DNA from: DALYJJ01 sp033763935
GTDB taxonomy: Bacteria; Acidobacteriota; Terriglobia; Bryobacterales; Bryobacteraceae
Length of the DNA stretch: 64,000 nucleotides
Direction: 5' to 3'
Assembly: GCA_033763935.1 (NCBI GenBank)
Contig: JANRJO010000083.1
Coordinates: 37,446 to 101,445 of the forward strand
Below, piece by piece: positions 34,301-41,812 of this stretch (positions are counted from its first letter, which is position 1; the number at the start of each line of letters is the position of its first letter). The position numbers and the translations under genes were made by a program. Below the pieces are notes generated by a model that was not told the DNA's origin, made no database searches, and saw only the letters and a list, made by a program, of their open reading frames with translations.

Positions 34301-34812
34301 CGGTGGGCGGACACTGGCTGGGACGGGCCGTCTTCCACAACTGGGAGATCGCCGGCATCACGACCCTCGCCAGCGGCTTCCCCCAAGGCATCGGCTTCAG
34401 CTTTATCGATGGTGTGGATCGCTGGGGCGGAGGCGATGCGCCTCGCGTGAACATGGTGGGGAACCCGGTGTTGAGTAAGGGTGATCGCACGTTCTTCCGC
34501 TACTTCAACACCGACGCTATCGCCGCGCCGCTCAATCGAGGCGATTTCGGCAACGCGCCGCGAGATGTCTACCGCGGCCCGGGCATCAACAACTGGGACC
34601 TGACGGTCTACAAGAACTTCCCGATCACGGAACGCGCACGGTTCCAGTTCCGCTGGGAGTTCTACAATCTGTTCAATCACACCCAATTCAATGCGGTGGA
34701 TAACAATGCGCGATTCGACGCTCAGGGGCGGCAGGTCAACGGACAGTTCGGGCAGCTTACGGGGGCCCGGCTGGAGCGGCAGATGCAGCTCAGCCTGCGG
34801 GTGGAGTTCTGA
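31330..34812 (+). CDS. TonB-dependent receptor with N-terminal carboxypeptidase-regulatory-like domain (Oar-like)
   Basis: A 1160-aa outer-membrane protein. Signal KIVFLILAALTAASLWAQ; then a CarboxypepD_reg-like beta sandwich (SGRMSGTVIDPSGNVIVGAEVTV ... FLFPNVLPGTYTLRVKMNGF), a plug domain with QLSGLMQRGRDIVALMTVLPGV and IEEVSVKSSSFLAENGRTPGVQVNILSKSGTKEFHGSAYYF, and a long 22-strand barrel ending NLFNHTQFNAVDNN and a final aromatic (RVEF). These receptors are numerous in Solibacter-like genomes and probably take up large oligosaccharides or other polymers. Start ATG 31330 has a GGGGGAG site. It is followed by TPR and FG-GAP/UnbV genes, a recurrent trio. Confidence 0.92.
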   Translation: MYDRIRCKIVFLILAALTAASLWAQVSGRMSGTVIDPSGNVIVGAEVTVTNEGTGETATTKSGELGQFLFPNVLPGTYTLRVKMNGFTTHERTNLVVNANQSLTLGDISLTVGSVTETVSVVAQGATVQTDTTGQTALLSSNQLSGLMQRGRDIVALMTVLPGVSQNAGSDSLGGNWGTETPNMQGTRSHWNVFALDGQPGADIDALSFFTISVSMDAIEEVSVKSSSFLAENGRTPGVQVNILSKSGTKEFHGSAYYFKRHEMFNANNFFNNRLGIGKPLVRYNTFGGVLGGPIFIPKVFNTSKDKLFFFVSREDWRIKLPGPLLNTTLPTELERAGNFSRSFDQNGQLITVQDPLNGRTPFVNNTIPANRINVFGQRMLAWHPNPNFFDTNISRNAFNYRFQETREQPKYQTQIKVDYLPTARDRISFRPRFWTSDLQGQAQSTAFGGNFFAQPHRYKYKADAYAGAYTRTFSPTVINEFNIAFSKVQELGTMDEDRFQLANVRREKHNLQGLRQLFPSVNPLNLIPQMSFGGLPNAPSTSFDPRTPIEAEDTRWFITNNLSWVKGRHNMKFGFYFEQNVASEGPRAAGGGHMGNFNFGRDANNPLDSNHPFANAILGNFFSYQESNNRTNGQASVYSAEWFLQDSWKATKRLNIDFGVRFYSFTPWRYRRDIGAALSIDRYDTRRTPLLYRPALDANGRRVAADPRTGQLFPTPYIGAFVPGTGDRFNGVVLVTDDSYPEGFRDRPPLQVAPRAGFALDAFGNGKTVVRGGFGVAKQTVFSSQNSMWTTTTAPPFIESPTIFFGTIDTFLGAGQVLFPTDASSFDRPFENVPTVYNWLFGIQQSVGLGSVLDVSYAGNSGRWLRQNRPINTLPPGTRFRADAQDPTTGRPLPDIFLRPYLGFQGVSYIEDSGYSNYHALQVALNRRYAKGFQYGVAYTWSKAMGIANQDGGGLPIYRDYRTYLYGKLGFDQTHMFVFNYLYSLPKLQAVGGHWLGRAVFHNWEIAGITTLASGFPQGIGFSFIDGVDRWGGGDAPRVNMVGNPVLSKGDRTFFRYFNTDAIAAPLNRGDFGNAPRDVYRGPGINNWDLTVYKNFPITERARFQFRWEFYNLFNHTQFNAVDNNARFDAQGRQVNGQFGQLTGARLERQMQLSLRVEF

Positions 34813-34828
34813 GGGCGGCGCGCCGCCG

Positions 34829-36010
34829 GTGAATATCGGTCGTTACAAGGGCGGAGGCTTCGGCCTCCGCCTCTTGCTTTTTCTCGCAGCCGCTGCGCTC
34901 CTGGGCCAGGCCCCCGACCCGGCGCGCGAACACCTGCGGCGCGGCGTCCAAGCGGAACGCACCGGAAATTACGCGGCGGCCCGCGCCGAGTACGAGAAGG
35001 CGCTCGCACTTTCGCCCAAGATGCCCGAGGCGCTTGCCAACCTGGGGACGGTGTATTTGCGATTAGGAATGCCGGAGCGTGCGGCGGCCCAATTGAAGGC
35101 CGCCTCCGAGTTGAGGCCGGCGATGGCGCCTCTTAAGTTCTTTCACGGGCTGTCGCTCTACGAGGGGGGCCGGTACGCCGAGGCGCATGAGGTCCTGGCG
35201 AAGTTCCTGGAGCAGATGCCCGGAGACGCGCGCGGCCTCCACCTCGATGGGCTCTGCCTGCTGAAGCTCGACCGGTACGAAGAGGGACGGCGGCAGTTGG
35301 AGCAATCACTGGCCCGGCAGCCGGGCAACCAGCCGGCGAAGGTCACTCTCGCAACTGCATACGTAGCGGCGGGGAACCTGGAGCGGGCTGCGACTCTTAT
35401 AGAGGGACTGCAGGGCGCCGACGCCGATCTGGTGCGCGGGATGATCCTCAACAGCAAGGGGCAGTACCGCGAGGCGGAGAAAGTGCTGATGGCCGCTCTC
35501 GCCTCGAACCCCAAGCTGCCCTCGCTGAACAACCAGCTCGGGTATACGTTGATGCTCCTGGGCGACGACGCCGGGGCGATTCGCGCCTTCGAGGCGGAAC
35601 TGCAACTGGCGCCGAAGGACTTCAACGCCAGCGCGAACCTGGGATGGATCCTGGTGAAGCAGCGCGAGTTCGCCCGCGCGGAGGCGCTGTTGAGTGAGGC
35701 GCTGAAGGCGAAGCCGGCCAACGCGGGCGTCCTCTATTTGCTGGGGCAGGTGTGGTCGTCGATTGGCGAGACGGTCAAGGCGGTGGCTGCTCTCGAACAG
35801 GTGGTGAAGCAGAAGCCCTCGTTCCGCGCGGCGCATGTGCTGCTCGCCCGCGGCTACGCAAAGACCGGGCGCACGGCCGATGCCGAGCGGCTCCAGGCGG
35901 TGATCCGCAAGCTCACGGAGGAAGAGCAGGCGCGCAATCTAGGCGCAAACGAGAGCTATGCCGATCGGGGCGCGACACTGCCGGACTTCACCGAGGGGAC
36001 CAAACGATGA
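34829..36010 (+). CDS. TPR-repeat protein, secreted
   Basis: A 393-aa protein made almost wholly of tetratricopeptide repeats, e.g. GNYAAARAEYEKALALSPKMPEALANLGTVYLRLGMPERAAAQLKAASELRP, GDDAGAIRAFEAELQLAPKDFNASANLGWILV and GETVKAVAALEQVVKQKPSFRAAHVLLARGYAKTG. I count about nine repeats. The N-terminus RYKGGGFGLRLLLFLAAAALLGQA is a signal peptide if GTG 34829 is the start. A strong hairpin and T-run lie inside that signal region, so TTG 34874 is an alternative. The last ATGA overlaps the FG-GAP gene. It is likely a scaffold for the adjacent FG-GAP/UnbV protein. Confidence 0.8.
   Translation: MNIGRYKGGGFGLRLLLFLAAAALLGQAPDPAREHLRRGVQAERTGNYAAARAEYEKALALSPKMPEALANLGTVYLRLGMPERAAAQLKAASELRPAMAPLKFFHGLSLYEGGRYAEAHEVLAKFLEQMPGDARGLHLDGLCLLKLDRYEEGRRQLEQSLARQPGNQPAKVTLATAYVAAGNLERAATLIEGLQGADADLVRGMILNSKGQYREAEKVLMAALASNPKLPSLNNQLGYTLMLLGDDAGAIRAFEAELQLAPKDFNASANLGWILVKQREFARAEALLSEALKAKPANAGVLYLLGQVWSSIGETVKAVAALEQVVKQKPSFRAAHVLLARGYAKTGRTADAERLQAVIRKLTEEEQARNLGANESYADRGATLPDFTEGTKR
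34850..34882 (+). terminator. Hairpin with UUCG loop and T-rich tail inside the TPR gene start
   Basis: GGCGGAGGC (34850-34858), loop TTCG, GCCTCCGCC (34863-34871), then a T-rich tail ending in five Ts (34878-34882). It has the look of an intrinsic terminator for the TonB receptor gene (stop 34812), yet it sits within the predicted signal peptide of the next gene. Confidence 0.6.
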
Positions 36011-38376
36011 GCATGGTGCTTGCGCTGCTGCTCGCCGCGGTGCAGTTCGAGGAGATGCCCGCCGCGAAGACCGGCATTACCTGGGTGCACCAGAACGGTG
36101 CCTCGGCCGCAAAGCACCTCCCCGAAACGGTGGGTTCGGGCGTGGCGGCCTTCGACTACGACGGCGACGGGCGCGTAGACCTCTACTTCGTCAACAGTGC
36201 GGGGCGGAATGCGCTGTACCGGAATCTCGGCGAATGGCGGTTCGAAGACGTCACCGAGCGTTCCGGTGTCGCCGGGGGCGGGTCGTTCGGGATGGGCGCG
36301 GCCGCGGCGGACTACGACGGCGACGGCGACGTTGACCTCTTCGTCACGAACTTCGGCGGCGTCACCCTCTATCGGAACCGCGGCGACGGGACGTTCGAAG
36401 ACGTCACTGCGAAGGCCGGCGTGGCGATGAAAGGGTGGTTCACCCACGCGGTGTTCTTCGATTACGACGGCGACGCGAAGGTGGATCTCTTCGTCTCGAG
36501 CTTCGTCGAGTACAACGCCGAGGAGAATCGCTTTTGTGGCGACCCGGCCGCCAAGCGGCAGCACTACTGCATCCCGAGGGTCTTCAAGCCGACGGCGAGC
36601 CGCCTGTTCCGCAATCGCGGCGACGGCACTTTTGTTGACGTGAGCGCGGCCAGCGGCATCGCAGCCGTCAAAGGCAAGGCGTTCGGCGCAGTGGCCACCG
36701 ACGTGAACAACGACGGCCGCCTGGACCTGTTCGTCGCGAACGACACTGTGGCCAACTTCCTGTTCATCAACCAGGGCGGCAAGTTCGTCGAAAGCGGCCT
36801 GCTGGCCGGCGTCGCCTACAGCGAGGGCGGCGAGCCGCGCTCCGGCATGGGCGTGGATGCGGTGGACTTCAATGGCGACGGATGGCAGGATCTCTTCGTG
36901 GCCAACATCGACCAGGAGCGGTTCAGTCTCTACCGGAATCAGAAGGGCGGTGAGTTCCTCGACGAGGCCGTGGAGATCCACGCCGCCACGCGGCTGCTGA
37001 GTGGTTGGGGGCTGCGCTTTTTCGACTACGACAACGACGGCGACCCCGACCTGTTTCTCGCCAACGGCCATCCCGACGATATGGTGGAGACCGTTAAGCC
37101 GCTGGTGACCTACGCCGAACCGTTGCTGATGTTCCGCAACGACGCGGGAAAGTTCGTCGACGTCAGCAAGGAGTCGGGCGCCGTGTTCGCGCGGAGATTT
37201 CCGGCGCGTGGAATGGCCACCGCGGACCTCGATAACGATGGAGACCTGGATGTGGTGGTATCGAATAGCGGAGCCGCTCCGCTGGTTCTAAGGAACCAGG
37301 GAGGCCACGCGGGCGGCTTCGTCGGCCTGGACCTGACGGCGACGAAGAGCGCTGCCGGGGCCGCCGGCGTTACTCTGCGTTGGCGCGCCGGGGGACGCGA
37401 GTCCTCGCGCTTCCGGGCAGCGGGCGGCAGCTACCTGTCGTCCCACGATGCGCGCGAGGTGCTTGGCCTGGGCGGAGCCGGTTGCGAGTGGATCGAGGTG
37501 CGGTGGCCGAGCGGCATCGTGGATCGCATCGAGAAGCCGTCTGCCGGCCGCTACCTAAAGGTGGTGGAAGGCAAGGGCGCGCCGCTCGCGCAAGGGCCGA
37601 GCGTCGAACGGCTGATCGACGCGGGCCGCCTCGCCGAGGCGCGGGCGAAGCTGGGCACCATCGAGGGCGAGCCGAACCGCGTGCGGCTCCTTGAGGCGAT
37701 GATCCTCCATCGTGAGGGGAAGGCCGCAGAGTCGCTGGCGGCCGTCCGCGCCCTGCTGCAAGCGGCATCCCCAACGTCGAACATGCACAAGCTGGCCGCG
37801 CTCAACCTCGTGTCGCTCGGCAAGCGTGAGGAGGCCGGGCTCCATCTGCGCGAAGCGGTACGGCTCGATCCACAGGACGCCATGGCCCGCTATTACCTCG
37901 GCGTTCATCTGCTCGAAACGCAGCAGCCGAACGACGCGGCCGAGGCCCTGGGCGCCGCCGTCCGGCTGCAGCCCGCGCATGCCGAGGCGCACACCATGCT
38001 CGGATATGCCAGGGAGTTGAACGGCGACGACGAGCGGGCGCTCGCCGAGTACCGGCAAGGCGTCGCCCTCGGGGGCAAGGAGCAGGCGCATCTCTATCTG
38101 GCGCGGTTTCTGGCGTCGCGCGAGCGCTGCGGCGAAGCGCTGCCGGTGCTCGAGGCGGCGACGCGCATCAATCCCAGGACCGCCGAGACCTGGCGCCTGC
38201 TGGGAAAATGCCTGCAGGGCAGCGGGCTGCACGCGGAGGCCGTGGAAGCGTTGAAGGCCGCGCTAGCCCTTGCCCCAAACGACAAGCGCGCGCGATATCT
38301 CCTGATGCAGGCCTATCAGAAGATGGGCCGCCACGAGGACGCCCGACGCGAACGGGAGCTGTACGAAGCGCGCTAG
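36007..38376 (+). CDS. FG-GAP/VCBS-repeat protein with UnbV (ASPIC) domain and TPR tail (CRTAC1-like)
   Basis: A 789-aa exported protein. Residues 1 to about 410 hold FG-GAP/VCBS repeats with Ca2+-type loops (FDYDGDGRVDLYFVN, ADYDGDGDVDLFVTN, FDYDGDAKVDLFVSS, VDFNGDGWQDLFVAN, FDYDNDGDPDLFLAN, ADLDNDGDLDVVVSN), a beta-propeller. An ASPIC/UnbV module follows (about 430-520: GRESSRFRAAGGSYLSSHDAREVLGLG ... IEVRWPSGIVDRIEKPSAGRYLKVVEG), then TPR repeats to the end. ATG 36007 overlaps the TPR gene stop (ATGA). Its end shares the CTAG palindrome with the convergent apnO stop. Likely a surface carbohydrate or matrix protein; substrate unknown. Confidence 0.87.
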   Translation: MSMVLALLLAAVQFEEMPAAKTGITWVHQNGASAAKHLPETVGSGVAAFDYDGDGRVDLYFVNSAGRNALYRNLGEWRFEDVTERSGVAGGGSFGMGAAAADYDGDGDVDLFVTNFGGVTLYRNRGDGTFEDVTAKAGVAMKGWFTHAVFFDYDGDAKVDLFVSSFVEYNAEENRFCGDPAAKRQHYCIPRVFKPTASRLFRNRGDGTFVDVSAASGIAAVKGKAFGAVATDVNNDGRLDLFVANDTVANFLFINQGGKFVESGLLAGVAYSEGGEPRSGMGVDAVDFNGDGWQDLFVANIDQERFSLYRNQKGGEFLDEAVEIHAATRLLSGWGLRFFDYDNDGDPDLFLANGHPDDMVETVKPLVTYAEPLLMFRNDAGKFVDVSKESGAVFARRFPARGMATADLDNDGDLDVVVSNSGAAPLVLRNQGGHAGGFVGLDLTATKSAAGAAGVTLRWRAGGRESSRFRAAGGSYLSSHDAREVLGLGGAGCEWIEVRWPSGIVDRIEKPSAGRYLKVVEGKGAPLAQGPSVERLIDAGRLAEARAKLGTIEGEPNRVRLLEAMILHREGKAAESLAAVRALLQAASPTSNMHKLAALNLVSLGKREEAGLHLREAVRLDPQDAMARYYLGVHLLETQQPNDAAEALGAAVRLQPAHAEAHTMLGYARELNGDDERALAEYRQGVALGGKEQAHLYLARFLASRERCGEALPVLEAATRINPRTAETWRLLGKCLQGSGLHAEAVEALKAALALAPNDKRARYLLMQAYQKMGRHEDARRERELYEAR

Positions 38377-39209
38377 TGACCCCCCGAGATGCGCGCCACC
38401 GACGCCATCACCTCCACCTCTTCGAACACCTGCTTCCAGTCGTCGCGGAAGATCTTCGGCTTCGCCTCGGCAATCGCCTTCTGCGCCCCCGCGGAGAACT
38501 TCCAGTCGATTTCGTTGAACAGAATCGCGATCTCGATATTGAGGTGCCCCATCAGGAAATCCCGCGCCGCTTCGAAGGGGACGCCCCGTGCCGCGGCCTC
38601 GTCGAGCGCCTCGCGAATCACCGATAAACACGTCGCCGCCACCGTCTCCGACAGCACCGGCTCGAGAATCGCCATCTGTTCCACCGTCACCCGATGGCTT
38701 CGCAGAATCGGGCCGAACATCCGCGCCGCGATCGCCTCGCCCTTCGCGTAATCCGCCTCCGGCCCCTGCATCAGCGCGCTGACGATCGCCTGCTTCGCCA
38801 GCCCGCTGCCGAAGAAGTCGCGGCGAGCCTCGGGCTCCGCTTCGTCGTTGAAGATGGGCGGGTGCGCCGGGTGCGTGATGAAGTAGGAGAGGTCTCGGCG
38901 CTGGGGCAGGCGGCCCGCCCGCGGAGCCGCGGGGTCCAGGCACATGATCATCGCGCCCGGCTTCATCAGCGGCGCCACCTCACGCGCTATGGTCCCGATC
39001 AGAACGTCGGGAACGGCGAGAATCGCCACGTCGCACTGCGACGCGGCTTCGTCCGACGGCACGGCCTCGTAGCCGCGCTCGCGCAGCCGCTCCGCACCGC
39101 GCTCGTTGCCCTCCACGCACAGCAACTGGTACTGCGGCAGCCCGCCCAGCGCGTTCAGCACTCGCGTACCCATGTTGCCCGCCGCTCCAAACACCGCGAT
39201 CTTTGTCAT
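38373..39209 (-). CDS. apnO: D-apionate oxidoisomerase-like NAD(P)-binding protein
   Basis: A 278-aa cytoplasmic oxidoreductase. The Rossmann start is TKIAVFGAAGNMGTRVLNALG (GxxGNMG) and the C-terminal part matches the 6-phosphogluconate-dehydrogenase-like C-terminal domain (EQMAILEPVLSETVAATCLSVIREAL, GHLNIEIAILFNEIDWKFSAGAQ). This is the architecture of ApnO, which converts D-apionate to 3-oxo-isoapionate with NAD+. The GENEIC context is decisive: it is the last gene of a cluster with a DUF1537 kinase and a RuBisCO-like protein, the same trio as in the D-apionate pathway. ATG 39209 overlaps the kinase stop by four bases. Confidence 0.72.
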   Translation of the reverse strand: MTKIAVFGAAGNMGTRVLNALGGLPQYQLLCVEGNERGAERLRERGYEAVPSDEAASQCDVAILAVPDVLIGTIAREVAPLMKPGAMIMCLDPAAPRAGRLPQRRDLSYFITHPAHPPIFNDEAEPEARRDFFGSGLAKQAIVSALMQGPEADYAKGEAIAARMFGPILRSHRVTVEQMAILEPVLSETVAATCLSVIREALDEAAARGVPFEAARDFLMGHLNIEIAILFNEIDWKFSAGAQKAIAEAKPKIFRDDWKQVFEEVEVMASVARISGGH

Positions 39210-40453
39210 GCTCGTTTTCCCTTGACCCTTTCCAAGTAATCAATGCTGCCTACCTGCCCACCCTTGAACACGATCTCCAGGCCGTCCACGGGGCCGCTGC
39301 CGGAGGCCCGGCAGAGCGGGCCACCCGGTTCAATCCGGGCGATCATTTCGAGCGAGTCGATCCCGAGCTGCGAACCCACATAAGCCGACGTGTCGCCCCC
39401 CACCACCACGACGCGCGGCGGCCGCCTCCATTCCAGAACCGCACTGAGCAGGGCAGCCAGCATGTCGCCGATCTCGCGGCCATCCAGCGCCCGATCGAGC
39501 CGCGCGTCTTCCGGGCCCCGGCACGTGTGCACGATGACGCTCTCACCGCCCTCCAGCGCTTCGCGCGTCTTCCGCAGCACTCCGGAGAGCTCCCGCTCGG
39601 TCGGTAGCAGCGGCACTTCCCGAAACCCACTGCGAATCGCGTGCTCCATCTGGCGATTCGACACCGGTGAGCAGCTTCCCGAAACGACAAGCAGTTGGTC
39701 CACCGGCTCCGGGAACGGATACCCGCGCGCCGCCGTTCCCCAGTGCGAAGCGAGAGCGTACCCCACACAGGACGATCCCACGACGAAGCGCGGGCCGCGA
39801 TCCAGAAGCCGGCCCAGCACCGGCAGGTGCGCCGCCCGCACCACATCCAGCAGGACGATTCCCTGCCCTTCCGCCTTCGCGTCGTATCGCGCTTCAACAT
39901 CGTCGGCTTCCAGATCCAGGAGGTCCACCAGCGCGGCTGGCAGCGATGTCTGCTCCTTGAGATGCCGCAGCAGGTCCGCCTCGTGCATGGGTGTCACCGG
40001 GTGCCGGCTCATGGTGGGATGGCGGTCCAGGCGGTGAACCGGGCTATCGAGACCGGAGCGCGCGAAGAGGTTGCCGAAGGCGCAGTATCTGCCGAGCATC
40101 GGCGCCCCGGCTAGAACAGGAACGGGAGCCTCACCGAAGACGCGGCGCCCGATCTCGATGGCGCGGCCGATGCTGCCGCGGGCGGGCGAGGAATCGAACG
40201 TGGAGCAGACCTTGTAGTGGACGATGCGGGGACCCAAGGCGTCCAGGCCCGCGAACGCCTGCGACAAACAGGCTTCCATCTGCTCCGGCGTCATCGCGCG
40301 GCTGTTGCCCGCCACGCCGGCCACATCGACTCCCTGAAGCGAACCCGGCGGCGGCGGGCGGAGAAACAGCAGAGTCCGAAGACCCGCCAGTGACAGCGAC
40401 TCCATCGCGTCCGTTGAGCCCGTGAAGTCGTCGCCATAGAAAGCAAGTCGCAT
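39206..40453 (-). CDS. oiaK: 3-oxo-isoapionate kinase-like protein (DUF1537, four-carbon acid sugar kinase family)
   Basis: A 415-aa two-domain kinase. The N-terminal domain begins MRLAFYGDDFTGSTDAMESL, the sugar-acid-binding motif of the family, and contains HYKVCSTFDSSPARGSIGRAIE. The C-terminal nucleotide-binding domain has VSGSCSPVSNRQMEHA and VVVVGGDTSAYVGSQLGI. OiaK phosphorylates 3-oxo-isoapionate; other DUF1537 kinases act on erythronate, threonate and related acids. Linkage with a RuBisCO-like protein and an ApnO-like enzyme points to the apionate substrate. The ATG shares one base with the stop of the RuBisCO-like gene, and its stop overlaps apnO, so the three are coupled. Confidence 0.74.
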   Translation of the reverse strand: MRLAFYGDDFTGSTDAMESLSLAGLRTLLFLRPPPPGSLQGVDVAGVAGNSRAMTPEQMEACLSQAFAGLDALGPRIVHYKVCSTFDSSPARGSIGRAIEIGRRVFGEAPVPVLAGAPMLGRYCAFGNLFARSGLDSPVHRLDRHPTMSRHPVTPMHEADLLRHLKEQTSLPAALVDLLDLEADDVEARYDAKAEGQGIVLLDVVRAAHLPVLGRLLDRGPRFVVGSSCVGYALASHWGTAARGYPFPEPVDQLLVVSGSCSPVSNRQMEHAIRSGFREVPLLPTERELSGVLRKTREALEGGESVIVHTCRGPEDARLDRALDGREIGDMLAALLSAVLEWRRPPRVVVVGGDTSAYVGSQLGIDSLEMIARIEPGGPLCRASGSGPVDGLEIVFKGGQVGSIDYLERVKGKRA

Positions 40454-41712
40454 CACTTGCCCCCGAAGAAGGCCAACGCCTGCCGCAACTCCGCATGGTG
40501 CGCCGCGTATTCGGGAAGCGGCACGCCCTCGAGTGCCGCATCCCATGCCTGCCGCACGCTCGCCACCCCCGCCGCGATGCCGCCCGGATGCGCCACAATG
40601 CCACCGCCGCACAGGTAGAGAAGGTCGACCGTTCCCAACCGCCGGTATGTGTCCGGTGCCTGCTCCGCCCACTGCCCCGCGGAGAGCACCGGCATGGCTT
40701 GATACCCGCCCAACACTGGCTCAGCGCAGGCGCGCGCGGACTCTACGACGGAATCGTCCGGCTCCCAGAACTTGTTGCGAATCCCGTTCGTGTGAATGTG
40801 ATCGACACCAGCCACCCGCCACAGCTTGTGCCAGGCGCGGAAAGCAAACCCGAGCGCCTGCGCGCGCGTCAGGTAGCCCCAGCCGTTCCTGTGCGCGTGG
40901 ATCGGCAGCGCGCAATGCCGGCGCAAGAAGGCGACGCCAGGGAGCCCAATGCTGTTCACGCTGGCCATCACGCACGTGCCGCCGGCCCGCAGGACATACT
41001 CCGCGTGCCGGCACATCGCCTCCACTTCATCAGTGAGATTAAATGCGTACATGGCCTTGCGGCCCGTTCGGTCCGCGGTCTCCTGGATTACCCGCATCAC
41101 CGCGTCCACGCGCCGTTCAAACGGCGAATGCGGCGGGTTGGCCATCAATTCGTCGTCCTTGATGAAGTCGAGTCCCGCGTCCACCAGGGTGCGTACCAGA
41201 GCCGCGGTCTGCTCTGGCGACAGCCCAACGCTCGGCTTCACGATGGTGCCGATCAGGGGCCGGCCCCATACACCCGCCAGACGCCGGGTTCCTTCCACGC
41301 CGAACTGTGGGCCCGGATAGACGGCGGCGAACTCCTCGGGAAGCTCGAGGTCCAGCAGGCGAAGACCGGAGAACTCCCGGAGTTCGAAGAGATTCCCCGC
41401 CACCGTCGCCAGCAGGTTGGGCAGCGACGTCCCCATGTTATCGATGGGAAATGAGACCACCACCCGGGCCGCCCGGTACTTCGGCGACCCGCCCGCGGGC
41501 GCTTTCGAAAAAGGGAGCGCTGGCGTGGGGGACTCGCCGAGTTCGCTGACCGACTCGACGCGTGCGCCATGGCGCTCCCGGAGTTCGTCCGTCTCGCCAG
41601 GAACCCGCACGAACGTCCCCGTGGATTGCTCACCGGCTAGGACCGCCGCGGCATGCGCCGGGTCATAGGGGGTCTCAATGAAGTACGTCGCGATGACGCG
41701 GGAAGAGCTCAT
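40453..41712 (-). CDS. RuBisCO-like protein (form IV type), candidate 3-oxo-isoapionate-4-phosphate decarboxylase or transcarboxylase/hydrolase
   Basis: A 419-aa RuBisCO large-subunit homologue. K159 in GTIVKPSVGL matches the catalytic K175 position, and the carbamate/metal site is complete: GLDFIKDDELMANPP with K185, D187 and E188. The second KP lysine (K177 in true RuBisCO) is replaced by Ser (KPSVGL), and the C-terminal phosphate loops differ (IHAHRNGWG, HIHTNGIRNKF, LCGGGIVAHPGGIAAG), so CO2 fixation on RuBP is unlikely. In D-apionate degradation RuBisCO-like OiaX (decarboxylase) or OiaT (transcarboxylase/hydrolase) acts after the kinase. Which of the two this is cannot be told from sequence. 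It is the first gene of its operon, 56 bases after a candidate -10. Confidence 0.82.
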   Translation of the reverse strand: MSSSRVIATYFIETPYDPAHAAAVLAGEQSTGTFVRVPGETDELRERHGARVESVSELGESPTPALPFSKAPAGGSPKYRAARVVVSFPIDNMGTSLPNLLATVAGNLFELREFSGLRLLDLELPEEFAAVYPGPQFGVEGTRRLAGVWGRPLIGTIVKPSVGLSPEQTAALVRTLVDAGLDFIKDDELMANPPHSPFERRVDAVMRVIQETADRTGRKAMYAFNLTDEVEAMCRHAEYVLRAGGTCVMASVNSIGLPGVAFLRRHCALPIHAHRNGWGYLTRAQALGFAFRAWHKLWRVAGVDHIHTNGIRNKFWEPDDSVVESARACAEPVLGGYQAMPVLSAGQWAEQAPDTYRRLGTVDLLYLCGGGIVAHPGGIAAGVASVRQAWDAALEGVPLPEYAAHHAELRQALAFFGGK

Positions 41713-41768
41713 GCTTTGCCCAGGCGGACAGACCTTGTCACGAGAATGCGGCGAAAAGAGGGCCGGAA

Positions 41769-41801
41769 TCTATAAGGATGAAGGTCAAAAATCTGACGAT
41801 T
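41769..41801 (-). promoter_or_regulatory. Promoter/operator of the RuBisCO-like operon (shared element, copy 1)
   Basis: Minus-strand reading: AATCGTCAGA (41801-41792), 15 bases, CTTATAGA (41776-41769), giving a -10 of TATAGA 56 bases before ATG 41712. The same words with the same 15-base gap occur at 45967-45999. The 10-mer ends 17 bases before TATAGA, so it covers the -35 region: an AraC half-site or an alternative sigma -35 are both possible. Confidence 0.7.
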
Positions 41802-41812
41802 TACACCGTCAG
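41787..41812 (-). terminator. Weak hairpin at the end of the AraC gene
   Basis: On the minus strand CTGACG-GTGTAAAT-CGTCAG followed by ATTTTTG: a 6-bp stem and T-run that overlaps the araC-type stop codon. It overlaps the operator copy 1, so the inverted repeat may instead be a protein-binding site. Confidence 0.4.

Noticed and set aside
40453..41712. Carbon fixation by a true RuBisCO
   Set aside because: No small subunit or phosphoribulokinase nearby, a key active-site lysine is changed, and the gene lies with sugar-acid kinase and oxidoisomerase genes.
41787..41812. Treating the inverted repeat at the end of the AraC gene purely as a terminator
   Set aside because: The stem has only six pairs and overlaps the shared 10-mer of the downstream promoter, so it may equally be an operator; reported as weak.
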